A stretch of DNA of 60,152 nucleotides from Parvularcula oceani (GCF_000733125.1 NZ_JPHU01000017.1:1-60152), one strand, 5' to 3'. Shown: positions 25,661-34,559, counted from the first letter of the stretch. Numbers and translations are program-made. Notes: generated by a model from the sequence alone, not told the origin.

Positions 25661-26188
25661 ATGGACCGAGAAGAGTGGTATCGAACCCGTCATGACCGAG
25701 AGCTTGATCGACGGGCAGCTCTCATACGCGGTGCCAGTGTACCAGCTGGCATTGCAGGGGGTTTCGGTGCGGCCGCGTACAACGCTCTGGTCGGGATCAG
25801 CTGGCCTCTAAACTTCTTTGACTGGGCGAAGGTCTATCCGATCGTCGTTGCCGCCAGCTATTTAGGGCGAGGATATTTCAGACTTGCGCGGGTCTTTACA
25901 GTTTGGGGGTTACACTACCCAGCGGTTCCAAAGCTATTCAAAGACTACTACGATAAGCGACTTGCATATCATAAGGGAAAAGATGATGCCGATCCTTCGG
26001 CTAAGGCTACAGAAGATTGGAATCATATACTTGTAGACGATCTAATCGAATGTGCATCCGATAACTTCCGGGAGAACGGTGAACTCTCTGAGGAGCTAAA
26101 CCGAGCCAAGGTTGATGTCGTCGCAACTGGATGGTGGCTTTCAGCCGTGTACGGTATTATTGTGATCGAAAAGATCTTCACCGGATAG
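25661..26188 (+). CDS. Putative membrane protein of unknown function
   Basis: 175 residues. Hydrophobic stretches lie near residues 28-50 (AGIAGGFGAAAYNALVG), 58-70 and at the C-terminus (WWLSAVYGIIVIEKIF), with a charged central part between. Base composition is lower in GC than the flanks, which suggests acquired DNA. The ATG at 25661 has no clear ribosome site. Two very small genes follow closely and may be co-transcribed. No family recognised. Confidence 0.7.
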   Translation: MDREEWYRTRHDRELDRRAALIRGASVPAGIAGGFGAAAYNALVGISWPLNFFDWAKVYPIVVAASYLGRGYFRLARVFTVWGLHYPAVPKLFKDYYDKRLAYHKGKDDADPSAKATEDWNHILVDDLIECASDNFRENGELSEELNRAKVDVVATGWWLSAVYGIIVIEKIFTG

Positions 26189-26208
26189 CACCCGTAGGGG
26201 GGTTCAGG

Positions 26209-26334
26209 ATGAGTAAGGATGAGAACAAGCAGCCCAAACCGGAGGAGCGTGAACGCGACCGCGAGACAGATCGTCCCCGTCGAGAGTATGTCAAAGAGGA
26301 TGTGAACAAGCCCACTAGGAAAGGCGGCCAATGA
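26209..26334 (+). CDS. Tiny hydrophilic protein (41 residues)
   Basis: The start at 26209 is chosen by GGGGGGTTCAGG upstream; a longer frame from 26131 lies inside the previous gene. The product begins MSKDENKQPKPEERERDRE and is almost entirely charged or polar, so it is probably disordered. Its stop overlaps the next ATG (ATGA), which supports real translation. Function unknown. Confidence 0.6.
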   Translation: MSKDENKQPKPEERERDRETDRPRREYVKEDVNKPTRKGGQ

Positions 26335-26447
26335 GCAAAGATACCGAAAACACGCCCGAAAAGACCAGCGAGCAAAACTCCCCGCCAACGGATGATCGCC
26401 CGCCTCGCACTTTCCAGCGTGATGATCGCCTCCCGAGTAAGAAGTAG
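26331..26447 (+). CDS. Tiny hydrophilic protein (38 residues), paralogue-like
   Basis: Starts in the ATGA overlap with the preceding gene. The product begins MSKDTENTPEKTSEQNSPP and ends RLPSKK. It shares the MSKD start, charged composition and length with its neighbour, suggesting an old duplication. Followed ten bases later by a strong hairpin. Function unknown. Confidence 0.55.
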   Translation: MSKDTENTPEKTSEQNSPPTDDRPPRTFQRDDRLPSKK

Positions 26448-26456
26448 CTTGTTGCA

Positions 26457-26496
26457 GCTTGAACGGGCGGTGGCTCATACCACCGCCCGTTCAAGC
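26457..26496. terminator. Bidirectional 17-bp-stem hairpin
   Basis: GCTTGAACGGGCGGTGG (26457-26473) pairs perfectly with 26480-26496 around a six-base loop. It sits between convergent genes and overlaps the stop of the minus-strand gene, so it can end transcription from both sides. Neither side has a T-run. Confidence 0.75.
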
Positions 26497-28845
26497 AGGC
26501 GAGATGACGTCGGCGGCTTTCATTAAGAGGGCTCTTAACGCATCGCGGTCCACCTCCCTCGCTTCACGTCCAATCGACGAACTCCAGTGCTGTTGACCGG
26601 GGTTAACTGCCTCTTCCCTCAACTCCCGAGCAGTTCGGTCCCGAACGTCCGGTTCGAGATTCGATACCTCCGCGAGAGCGGCGCGGAGACAAGCTAGCAT
26701 CTCTTCGGGTTCCGCATCATCGTCAGCAACTACAAGGACCGCGAGCGCGCACGTTCCCCTCGGCAGAATCGCCCACCCCTGACCGTTCGCGCCGCCTTCG
26801 ACGGTCCACTTCAGAAGAATCTCGCGCGCAGCGGATGCGACATCGGCAGCTCCGCGCCGCTGCGCTTCGAGCGTCGCCTCGAAGAGCGTTTTGGTCATCT
26901 GGAAGGCCTCGACGCGGTGGACCGTACCCTCACTACGCGGAACCCAGGAGAGAACAGAAATCAGCCAGCGAGCGTTCCGTCTCAGTTCGGCCCGAACGTG
27001 ATCACTACAGGCAGACGCATTGGACAGCGCGACGAGCACTCCCGTCATGCTTTTGATGCCACTCACGAGGTGGAAGGCCAGTCCGGACTCACGCTCAAGC
27101 GCTAGCAGAAGGAGTTCCTTGTAGGTCCGATACATGCCGTCCGACCACTGCGCGAAGTTGCGAAGGATCTTGCGAGCCTGCTCATCGTCCGCCCGGGCGG
27201 CGATCGCGGCGTTCGCTAGCTCCACGACTTGAGCATGCAGCGCTGTCGGTGAGGTCATGGAGTAGTAGGGAGCGAGATAGTCATCGTGCTCCCGTGCGGG
27301 AGGGGCCTCAGGGACAAGCTTCATCATCGTCGTTGCGACGAACGCCACGTTGTCTCTAAGGCGCTGACCCGCGTGCTTCACATCGTGGTGCGGCGTACGG
27401 AGGAGCTGCATCGTGAGGCGGGCGAGCTGCTCCATGCCTTCAAGGGTGGCGGGGCGGTGGTCGGGCTTCACGACGGCAGCTGCTGAGATGCTAGTGATCT
27501 TGCTGGCGAGTGTGGTGATTGCGTTCGGTCCCTCCACGACTAGAAGAGCGCCGGCCGATCGGCCCATCAGGCGCAGGCCCTCCATCAGGACATCAGGCAT
27601 CGCCTTCAGTAGGACACGCTCGACCTCTCCGGTCAGGTACGCCGCCGCGAGATGGGCATGCGTCCGGGTAGCCATCTCGTCGCCGTAGTCGATCTCCAGG
27701 TAGGTATGAACGAGGCCGTGGAGGGCGCCGAGGATCTGACGAACAAGCTCTTCATCCCCTGCGTCCAAGGCCGCTCGTGCATCCTGCCGCAGCTGCTCGA
27801 GCGACAGGTTCACAAAACCTTCCGTCGCAAGCGGGGTGGGTAGGAACGGGTTCTGAGGGAAGAACGTCCGACCGCGTGCCCGCACGTAGGCGAAGTTGAT
27901 CTCGATGATGAGCCGCAGCGCCTCGCGGGACACTTCGTGATCGCCTTGGCCGGCATACCGACGGGCCAGAACGGCCGCGTAGGACACTCCTCGCTCAGCT
28001 GTTCCCGACCATTCGGGGTTCAGTTTGAAGAAGGCGAGGCGGGCTGGGTCTGTCCCTTGCCTGCGCAGCTTCGGAAGCTCCTGATCGTTCGCTTCCATCA
28101 CGAGCGCAGCACGTGAGGCTCTGCGTCCCCACCGGCGCGCCTCCCGCGCAACGTCCCGACGAATGAACGCGAGCTGCTGGTGGGGACTGATCAGGGCTAA
28201 AGCGCGCCGGTAGGTGTAGAGGAATAGGAAAAGAACCACGGTCGCTGCAGTCAGAGCGACCGCGAGTACAATCGGCGCCGCAGCCGGAGAGACCAGAAGT
28301 GAGGAAGTCGCGACGGCTAGGGACAGCACGAAGGTGGCGGCGAAAGCCCATAGGAGGCGAGCGTCTGCCCCGAACCGCCGGAACAGGCCGAACGGCATCC
28401 GCTCCACGTTCACCTGCATCGCGAATAGGACGAGCGACGACACGATGGCCGAAGCTCCTAGAAGCGCCGCGCCCGAAGAGACGAGTAGGGCCCGGACAGC
28501 CTGCACATCGACTTCGCCGAACACATAGACCGCATCGATGATCGTTGAGGTCCACAGGACGATCAGGGGAACGCCAATAATCATGAGGAGCAGCCTCGTG
28601 ATCCAAAGCAAACGCCGACGACCGGTTGCCGCTCGTCGAAAGGCGTAAGCAGCTCGAAGGCCCGCAAGTTCAGCTCGGGCGGAGGTTCGGGAAGCAGCGG
28701 TAACAAGCGCCGCGATGGGAACCCGTGCTTGGCTTACGATGAGGCGACGCATAGCAGACCCGCGACGCGCGGCGGGCCAAACTCGGGCGACCCGCTTCCG
28801 AATGCTTGATCTTAGTACGAGGACGGACCGAAGGAGTCGACGCAC
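26491..28845 (-). CDS. Large membrane protein, four N-terminal membrane segments
   Basis: Up to 784 residues. The first start is a GTG at 28845, abutting the integrase scar stop; ATG 28752 is also possible. After an Arg-rich region come about four membrane segments between residues 80 and 215 (LLMIIGVPLIVLWTS, SGAALLGASAIVSSLVLFAMQ, LLWAFAATFVLSLAVA, APIVLAVALTAATVVLFLF). A long cytoplasmic helical domain to the C-terminus follows. The segment SSLVLFAMQVNVERMPFGLFRRF recalls DUF2254 membrane proteins, but this is a weak likeness. No catalytic motif seen. The adjacent recombinase scar suggests it lies at or beyond the edge of the mobile element. Confidence 0.8.
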   Translation of the reverse strand: MRRLLRSVLVLRSSIRKRVARVWPAARRGSAMRRLIVSQARVPIAALVTAASRTSARAELAGLRAAYAFRRAATGRRRLLWITRLLLMIIGVPLIVLWTSTIIDAVYVFGEVDVQAVRALLVSSGAALLGASAIVSSLVLFAMQVNVERMPFGLFRRFGADARLLWAFAATFVLSLAVATSSLLVSPAAAPIVLAVALTAATVVLFLFLYTYRRALALISPHQQLAFIRRDVAREARRWGRRASRAALVMEANDQELPKLRRQGTDPARLAFFKLNPEWSGTAERGVSYAAVLARRYAGQGDHEVSREALRLIIEINFAYVRARGRTFFPQNPFLPTPLATEGFVNLSLEQLRQDARAALDAGDEELVRQILGALHGLVHTYLEIDYGDEMATRTHAHLAAAYLTGEVERVLLKAMPDVLMEGLRLMGRSAGALLVVEGPNAITTLASKITSISAAAVVKPDHRPATLEGMEQLARLTMQLLRTPHHDVKHAGQRLRDNVAFVATTMMKLVPEAPPAREHDDYLAPYYSMTSPTALHAQVVELANAAIAARADDEQARKILRNFAQWSDGMYRTYKELLLLALERESGLAFHLVSGIKSMTGVLVALSNASACSDHVRAELRRNARWLISVLSWVPRSEGTVHRVEAFQMTKTLFEATLEAQRRGAADVASAAREILLKWTVEGGANGQGWAILPRGTCALAVLVVADDDAEPEEMLACLRAALAEVSNLEPDVRDRTARELREEAVNPGQQHWSSSIGREAREVDRDALRALLMKAADVISPA

Positions 28846-29321
28846 CTAAACCATCACCCGCTCGACCTCGTGGAGCGTCACCTCGTCCGCCCGCCGATCG
28901 TAGAGCTGGGTCGTCCGCGTCGAGGCGTGCGCGGCCCCCTTCCGCTCGCGGCGGGGTTCGTAGGCAGGACGTGCGCGAGGACGAGCCGGTCCAGAAGGTG
29001 CCGCACGGCCGCCTGCTCCTGCTTTACGGTCGGCACCGCGTAGCGCTCGGCGAGCGCCTCGACATGCGCGGCCACGTGCATCGAGCGGACGTCGCGGAAG
29101 TCCGTTACGCCGCGCGCCTCCAGGAACGCGAACAGACGCGCCCCTGCCCGGGCGTAGGCCCGCCGGGTATTTGGGTTACGGATCGTCGCCGTCACGAACT
29201 CGGCATACGCGCAGGCTGCGTCCTCGTCGGCGTCCGCCACTAGACGTGGGACGAGAGGTGGGGGGTCGGACGCGACCGGGGCGGGCAGGGGGACGTCGAA
29301 AGGGAGGAGGGCGGTCGTCAT
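28846..29321 (-). pseudogene. Tyrosine recombinase/integrase scar, catalytic core deleted
   Basis: The ATG at 29321 opens an N-terminal SAM-like phage-integrase domain (PNTRRAYARAGARLFAFLEARG; VKQEQAAVRHLLDRLV; LPTNPAA). Immediately after, in another frame, comes the C-terminal end of the same family: ASTRTTQLYDRRADEVTL with the catalytic Tyr, ending at 28846. The whole central catalytic domain with the Arg-His-Arg residues, normally about 150-200 residues, is missing and the frame is shifted. The N-terminal frame runs on to a stop at 28878. The start overlaps the DUF2513 gene stop (ATGA). It cannot catalyse excision. Confidence 0.85.
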
Positions 29322-29722
29322 GCACCGCCCCTCAGGGCCGCGATGCTCGCCGTGACGGCTGCCGTCGAGACGGCCGTGGCCGCCGCCTTCCACGTCTCCA
29401 GCGCGGCCGTGCCGCCGACCTTGCCGACCGCTTCCTTCGTGCTCGACCACACGCCTTCGTCGTGGATCGTGTCGAGGAAGTCGTGGCCTTTCCAGGTCAG
29501 CTCGACAGGATCAGAGACCCGCCGCGCCAACCCCCTCACGGGAAGTTCGCTTTGCCGCGGCCGTTCTATCTGAGGAAGGAACCCAGCTTGCCGAAGCAGC
29601 GTCAGATGGTGGTCAATCTCGTCTCGTGCATACCCGTCGATGTTAGGCATCCCGCGCGCGATCGGGCCTTGCGCCTCGATCGCAAGGAGTAGCTGCCGTA
29701 CGAGGTCCATGTTGCGTTTCAT
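29318..29722 (-). CDS. DUF2513-family protein
   Basis: 134 residues. It begins MKRNMDLVRQLLLAIEAQG, continues with a winged-helix-like YARDEIDHHLTLLRQAGFL and LTWKGHDFLDTIHDEGVW, the pattern of DUF2513, a small family common on phages and mobile elements. The Ala/Thr-rich tail is typical. A DNA-binding role is inferred from the helix-turn-helix-like core. Overlaps both neighbours by four bases, so it is part of the minus-strand operon end. Confidence 0.82.
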   Translation of the reverse strand: MKRNMDLVRQLLLAIEAQGPIARGMPNIDGYARDEIDHHLTLLRQAGFLPQIERPRQSELPVRGLARRVSDPVELTWKGHDFLDTIHDEGVWSSTKEAVGKVGGTAALETWKAAATAVSTAAVTASIAALRGGA

Positions 29723-29976
29723 GGCTTGCCCCCGAGCGAGCGAAGCAGGTCCTCGCCGCTCGGCGTTAGCTCGTCAGCAATGTGCACTTTCGTCCCTTGG
29801 AAGTACGTTGATGGACCAGATACGTGCCCCTCGGCGATCAGCCTCCCGACCTCCTCGTTCACTGCCGCCCCGCCGTCGTCCGGCCCGATGCCAATCAGGT
29901 CCGGCCGGCTTTTGCTGCGGCGAGCCTGAGCGACCTTCTGAAGAACGGGGAGGGTGAGGGGGCGAGTGCTTGTCAT
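29719..29976 (-). CDS. Small winged-helix-like protein (85 residues)
   Basis: MTSTRPLTLPVLQKVAQ begins the protein; the rest has NEEVGRLIAEGHVSG, a short strand, and LTPSGEDLLRSLGG. The layout (helix, helix, wing, LT..G..LL) resembles the neighbouring DUF2513 protein and other small winged-helix proteins. Stop overlaps the DUF2513 start (ATGA). No named family recognised. Confidence 0.7.
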   Translation of the reverse strand: MTSTRPLTLPVLQKVAQARRSKSRPDLIGIGPDDGGAAVNEEVGRLIAEGHVSGPSTYFQGTKVHIADELTPSGEDLLRSLGGKP

Positions 29977-30035
29977 GCGTCTAATTCGAGCACGTCCTGA
30001 CCCGCCGATAAAGGACGTTATCGGCGGGTTGTCGC

Positions 30036-30260
30036 TCAGCTAGCTTGGCGTTTTGCCGCCTTGAAACCCGGATCGCTCGCGAGAAACGCTCGTATCATGT
30101 GCGGGGCGAGCTGTGACGGCGTTTGCGTCTCGCCGTACTCTCGCTCGTAAGCTTCGGCGTAGAGCTTCAGCTCTTCGGCGAGGTCCGGTCCGATCGTGAA
30201 GGTCAGGCGGACGGGCTTGCGGGCGACTTCGCGGCCGAGGCGGAGGGTCTTCTTCGTCAT
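30036..30260 (-). CDS. DUF2274-family protein of the conjugation cluster
   Basis: 74 residues. Ribbon-helix-helix-like: VRLTFTIGPDLAEELKLYAEAYEREYG, then TPSQLAPHMIRAFLASDPGF. This is DUF2274, regularly found directly after trbI in alphaproteobacterial elements. Start overlaps the trbI stop (ATGA). A role in control of transfer genes is likely from the fold and place but unproven. Confidence 0.85.
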   Translation of the reverse strand: MTKKTLRLGREVARKPVRLTFTIGPDLAEELKLYAEAYEREYGETQTPSQLAPHMIRAFLASDPGFKAAKRQAS

Positions 30261-31429
30261 CGTTGGGTTCCTTCGTAGGGGGGCAGAGGGAGGGCGCGCT
30301 CGACGACGAGCGCGAACTCGAAGCCGGCGCGGATGCGCAGCGTGGGTTGGGCCGTGGCGCCTTGCTGAACGAGGGTTTGGCCAGCGGCGTTGGTCGTGCC
30401 TTGCAAGGCCTCCCGGACGGCTTCGGCGGTTCCGCCGTCGCCGCTCACCGCCAACTCGCTACCGACACCGAGCAGAGAAGAGAGCAGGCCGGCGCGGACG
30501 AGGCGTCCGGTGTGGCGATCGACTTCGTCTTCGAGCCCGGCGGCGCCGGTCGGATCGAGGGCAGGCAGATCGGACAGAAGCACCTCTTCGCCGTTCGGGA
30601 AGACGAGGCGGTTCCATCGGACGTCGGCGCGGGATTGGAACGCGCCGACCTCACTTCCGTAGCGACCGATCAGACGAGCGCCGCGCGGGATAAGAACGGC
30701 CGCGCCGGTCTGGCTGTCCACGACATCCTCGGTCACCTGCGCGACAGCGGTGCCGGGGAGGTCGGAGTTCACGGCCGTCAGCAGGCTCGCGCGGACGACC
30801 GTCCCCGGGGCGAGGTAGGTGCCCGTCGGGGTTGTGACATCGTCAGGCATGGCGGCAGCAGAACTGTCGCCGGCAACGAGGCCGGTAAGCCTCTCGACCT
30901 CCGTTGTCCCGCCGCGGCTGCGCAGAGTGAAGAAGACGTCGGCCTCGCGAGCCGCCGTGGTGATCCGGGCCTGCCGAATGCGCTCGACGCGCGCTGCTTC
31001 GCTTTCCGCATCGGGTAGGAACGGCATGTCGGTTTCGTCATAGGTCGGCAGCTCCGCAGCGGCGTCGATGCCGAGCGAGCGCTCGGTCTCGATCAGCCCG
31101 CCGCCGAGATCGCCCGGGAGGGGCGGACCGAGTTGCGGCACGCGGGCAGGCATCGGACCGGACGGTAGTGGCGCTGCCGCTTCTTCGTAGCTTCGCGGTA
31201 GGCGATCGATGGCATCGGTCGTCGGCTTCGCCGTTGTCGTCGGTAGTAGGGTCGGATCGGCCGTTCGCACGCTCGGCGGCTTCAGCGCGAACAGCATAGC
31301 GCCGAAGATCAGGCCGGTCCCCGCAGCGGACCCGCCAAGTATCGCCTTTCGCGACAGCCGCACGACGGGTCGTGGGCGAGCACGTAGCGTCAGGCCCTCG
31401 ACGGTCTCGACGGTGGCGGCCGCACTCAT
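30257..31429 (-). CDS. trbI: Conjugal transfer protein TrbI (VirB10-like)
   Basis: 390 residues. Bitopic scaffold linking inner and outer membranes of the mating channel. Short cytoplasmic N-terminus, one membrane segment (AILGGSAAGTGLIFGAMLFAL, about 29-49), a proline-rich linker, then the VirB10 beta-barrel domain with YLAPGTVVRASLLTAVNSDLPG and the GARLIGRYGSEV segment. Length is normal. Overlaps trbG and the DUF2274 gene by four bases each. Confidence 0.95.
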   Translation of the reverse strand: MSAAATVETVEGLTLRARPRPVVRLSRKAILGGSAAGTGLIFGAMLFALKPPSVRTADPTLLPTTTAKPTTDAIDRLPRSYEEAAAPLPSGPMPARVPQLGPPLPGDLGGGLIETERSLGIDAAAELPTYDETDMPFLPDAESEAARVERIRQARITTAAREADVFFTLRSRGGTTEVERLTGLVAGDSSAAAMPDDVTTPTGTYLAPGTVVRASLLTAVNSDLPGTAVAQVTEDVVDSQTGAAVLIPRGARLIGRYGSEVGAFQSRADVRWNRLVFPNGEEVLLSDLPALDPTGAAGLEDEVDRHTGRLVRAGLLSSLLGVGSELAVSGDGGTAEAVREALQGTTNAAGQTLVQQGATAQPTLRIRAGFEFALVVERALPLPPYEGTQR

Positions 31430-32412
31430 CGCTGACCTCCGGTCCGCTCGATGCGGACGCGCTGCTGGCGCTTGCCGCCGAGGCGCAGTTCGGCGGCATC
31501 GAAGAGGCCGTCGACGACGTAGGACTGACCGCGGACGCGGTAGTTCACGAGCGAGGGTTCGTCCTCGTCCGTCAGGACGAAGAGGGGTGGCCGGACGGCC
31601 GCTTCGCCGCCGTCCGGCATCTGGACATAGGTTCGCGTCCCGTCGTCGAAGGCGCGTAGCGGACGCCAGGCGGGACGGTCGCCGCTGATCCGGTAGGCGA
31701 AGTTGAGCGAGCCGACGTCGACGCGCTCTGCGACCGTGTTCGCTGCCTCACGTTCTGCCGCGGCAGCCCGCCCGCGAAGGGCGAGCAGATCATCCTGCGG
31801 ATACCGCCAGGACAGGGCGGCCATGTAGGTGCCGTCGGTCGAACGAAGCTCGAGGTGATAGGCGCGGCGGTCCGTCGTGACGACGAGGTTCGTCGTCAGA
31901 TCCGGACCGGTCGGTTTGACGAGGATGTGCGTGCGCGCCCCTTCCTCACTCCCGGACGTCGTGTCGCCGAGCACCCAGCGGAGCGTGTCGCCCGCGGACA
32001 CGTCGACGAGCCGTTCGCCCGGCTGCAGGGCGATGTCCGTGATCTGCTCCGGCGCAGCGTAGACCTGGTAGAGCGCACCGGGGGCGTAGTCGTAGACCTG
32101 GATAGCGTTGAGGAAGCGATCACCATCGGGCTCCACGCGCGCTGCGGTCGTTCCGGAAAGAACGGCGGGGGCGCCGGTCTCGGCCTTCGCCGCGGCTACG
32201 GCTTTCGGGCGAGGCTTCAGCTGCCCTGGCAGGGGGAGAGGCTTCGGGACCTCGACGATCTCGATCGCTGGCGGCGCCTCCTCCGCTAGCGTGGCCGGGA
32301 CGAAGGCCGGCGCAGCTTTAGTGGAAGGGCTCGGCGTGGTCGCACAGGCGGCCAGGGCCGTACTCATTAGCAGCGCGGTAGACGTTGCCATATCGTTCTT
32401 AGAACGGATCAT
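31426..32412 (-). CDS. trbG: Conjugal transfer protein TrbG (VirB9-like)
   Basis: 328 residues. Lipoprotein-type signal (MSTALAAC) and a proline-rich spacer, then the VirB9/TrbG domain with ALYQVYAAPEQITDIALQPGE, VVTTDRRAYHLELRS and a C-terminal VNYRVRGQSYVVDGLFDAAEL. It forms the outer-membrane ring of the channel with TrbI. Start overlaps the trbF stop (ATGA). Many TrbG proteins are not lipidated, so the Cys is a noteworthy point. Confidence 0.93.
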   Translation of the reverse strand: MIRSKNDMATSTALLMSTALAACATTPSPSTKAAPAFVPATLAEEAPPAIEIVEVPKPLPLPGQLKPRPKAVAAAKAETGAPAVLSGTTAARVEPDGDRFLNAIQVYDYAPGALYQVYAAPEQITDIALQPGERLVDVSAGDTLRWVLGDTTSGSEEGARTHILVKPTGPDLTTNLVVTTDRRAYHLELRSTDGTYMAALSWRYPQDDLLALRGRAAAAEREAANTVAERVDVGSLNFAYRISGDRPAWRPLRAFDDGTRTYVQMPDGGEAAVRPPLFVLTDEDEPSLVNYRVRGQSYVVDGLFDAAELRLGGKRQQRVRIERTGGQR

Positions 32413-33107
32413 CGGGTTTCTCCGGTGGTGAAGTCGCGGGACCAGTCGAAGGCGTCGACGAAGATCCCGAGTGGGTTGGCGGCGAGGTCGAGTTCGGTTC
32501 GGGGTTCGCGGCGAATGATCGTCAGGACGGCCGAATAGGGTTCTCGACCTGTGAAAGCGCCGTTCTGGTGCGTGGTCTCGGTCCAGCGCAGCTGGAACGA
32601 TGAGGGCGATGCGCGCACGACGCTGACCACCTCGACCGTGACCGTCTTCTCGCCGACCTTGGCGAAGGGGTCATTGCGCAGTGCGTAGTCGTTGAGCGTT
32701 CGCGCGGCCCGGTCGGTGACGTACTCGTAGGCGTCGAGCCAGTTCTGCCGGACGACGATTGGGTCAGTGCTCAGGGAGCGGACCTTCGTCACGAACTGGC
32801 TGAGATGGTAAGCGACCTGCGCATCAGTCGGCTCGTAAGTGCGGGCGGCAGCACCGACGGCGCGGACGGCGCCGGAGGCCGCGACCTCGACGACGTAGGG
32901 CGCGACGCGGGGCTGGTTCGCCATCACGGCCATGCCCATTACCGCGATCGCGGCGCAGGCGGTGCTGCCGAGGGCGGCGATGCGCCAGTTCTTCGCCTGT
33001 ACGCGGGCCGAGCCGATGCGCTCGTCCCAGACCTGCGCGGCCTTCTGGTAGGGCGTGACGGGTTCGGGCGTCGCGCCGTAGCGCACGCTGGGTCGTTTCC
33101 AGATCAT
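32409..33107 (-). CDS. trbF: Conjugal transfer protein TrbF (VirB8-like)
   Basis: 232 residues. An N-terminal cytoplasmic stretch (NPYQKAAQVWDERIGSARVQ-type segment) precedes one membrane helix, then a VirB8-type periplasmic domain with VRQNWLDAYEYVTDRAARTLNDYA and FQLRWTE. It is an assembly factor of the inner-membrane complex. Three bases separate it from trbL. Confidence 0.93.
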   Translation of the reverse strand: MIWKRPSVRYGATPEPVTPYQKAAQVWDERIGSARVQAKNWRIAALGSTACAAIAVMGMAVMANQPRVAPYVVEVAASGAVRAVGAAARTYEPTDAQVAYHLSQFVTKVRSLSTDPIVVRQNWLDAYEYVTDRAARTLNDYALRNDPFAKVGEKTVTVEVVSVVRASPSSFQLRWTETTHQNGAFTGREPYSAVLTIIRREPRTELDLAANPLGIFVDAFDWSRDFTTGETR

Positions 33108-33110
33108 GGA

Positions 33111-34466
33111 TCAGTCCTCCTGCTTCAGGTTGGGGTTCGCTCCGCTGCCGGGACGATCGCCGTCGGCGATGGTGCGGGCGGTCATGGAAGTGGCGTCACG
33201 GGCGGCACCTGCGCGCCCTGCCTTGCGCGCCCAATCAGGGGTCACGTCTTGGCTAACCGGGCTCGCTACGGACGACGCGGTGCCGCCGATCGAACCGGTG
33301 GATGAACTGCCGCCGGTCGCGGCGAACGCTGAACGCTCGCCGGCAGTGAATGACGATCGAACGCCTTCGGTCGCACGGGTCGCGACGCCAGATGCGCCGC
33401 TCGCCACACTGCCACCCGCTGCTCTAGCGACGCCGGTGAGACCGGCAGTGGTCCCTTTCAGCCCGGATGCGCCGGACGCGACTTTGGCCATGCCGAAGGC
33501 GGCCGTCGCGCCGCCCATCGCGCCAGCAGCAGCCTTCGCCGCGGCGCCCGCACCGCCAGCGACGACGCCTGCCCCAGCCGTCGCGCCTCGGGCCGTGCCT
33601 GCTGCAATGAGCCCGCCGCCAATGCCAACGGCCGCCGCGGTACCGACCGCTGTACCCGCCCCGAGCTGCGGCGCGCCCGAGACGAGGCCGTTTGCGATGC
33701 CTGGGCCAAAGATCCCGAGAGCGAAGAGGGAGAGGCTCGCGAGCATCATCCCGAGGCCGTGGTCGAGGGTGATCTCGACACCATCAGGAGGGAGCATTCG
33801 CTCGAAGACGTTGGTGCCAATGCCGACGATGATGGCCAAGACCATGACCTTCACGCCGGAGGCGACGACATTGCCGAGCACTCGCTCCGCGAGGAAGGCA
33901 GTCTTGTTCCAAAGAGCGAAGGGGATGAGCACGAAGCCGGCGAGCGTCGTCAGCTTGAATTCGATGATGGCGACAAAGACCTGTACGGCGAGGATGAAGA
34001 AGGCCGCGACGACGATAAGCCAACTGAGCAGCAACGGGACGATGACGAAGAGGTTGGCAGTGACCTGACGAAACCCTTCGAACTCAGCCACGGCGTCGAG
34101 GAACACCTCGGCCGCTGCGGCGCCGGTGTTCGCAACGAAGCCCGGTGACAGTAGCTTCATTGGAGTGATCGTGCCGCCTGAAGCCGTGATGCCGAGCTGC
34201 GCGAAACTTCGAAATACGATGTCAGTAAGGGCAGAGAAGTTCCCGATGACGAGCGCGAAGAAACCGACGTAGAGCACCTTCTTCACGAGCGATTGGACGA
34301 CGTCCGTGCCGGCGCCCCACGCCCAGAAGAGCCCGGCGAGGGTGATGTCGAGCGTGACGAGGAAGGTCGTCAGGTAGGCGACGTCCGGCTGCAGCAGGCC
34401 GAAGCCGCTGTCGATATACGTGCTGAAGGTCTTCAGGAACGTGTCGATGACGCTAAGGTCGTCCAT
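33111..34466 (-). CDS. trbL: Conjugal transfer protein TrbL (VirB6-like)
   Basis: 451 residues from the ATG at 34466 (the frame continues upstream to 34586 without support). Begins MDDLSVIDTFLKTFSTYIDSG, the usual TrbL N-terminus, then at least five membrane helices to about residue 250. A long Ala/Gly/Thr-rich low-complexity tail follows. It is the polytopic channel subunit of the inner membrane. 125 bases with a hairpin separate it from trbJ. Confidence 0.93.
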   Translation of the reverse strand: MDDLSVIDTFLKTFSTYIDSGFGLLQPDVAYLTTFLVTLDITLAGLFWAWGAGTDVVQSLVKKVLYVGFFALVIGNFSALTDIVFRSFAQLGITASGGTITPMKLLSPGFVANTGAAAAEVFLDAVAEFEGFRQVTANLFVIVPLLLSWLIVVAAFFILAVQVFVAIIEFKLTTLAGFVLIPFALWNKTAFLAERVLGNVVASGVKVMVLAIIVGIGTNVFERMLPPDGVEITLDHGLGMMLASLSLFALGIFGPGIANGLVSGAPQLGAGTAVGTAAAVGIGGGLIAAGTARGATAGAGVVAGGAGAAAKAAAGAMGGATAAFGMAKVASGASGLKGTTAGLTGVARAAGGSVASGASGVATRATEGVRSSFTAGERSAFAATGGSSSTGSIGGTASSVASPVSQDVTPDWARKAGRAGAARDATSMTARTIADGDRPGSGANPNLKQED

Positions 34467-34559
34467 GATCTTCGGTCCGTAGGCAGAGGGAGAGCGTGGC
34501 GTCGCGAGCGGACGCGAAGTATGCGGGGCGCCGGGGGCGCGGTGTCTGGGAGTGAGAGA

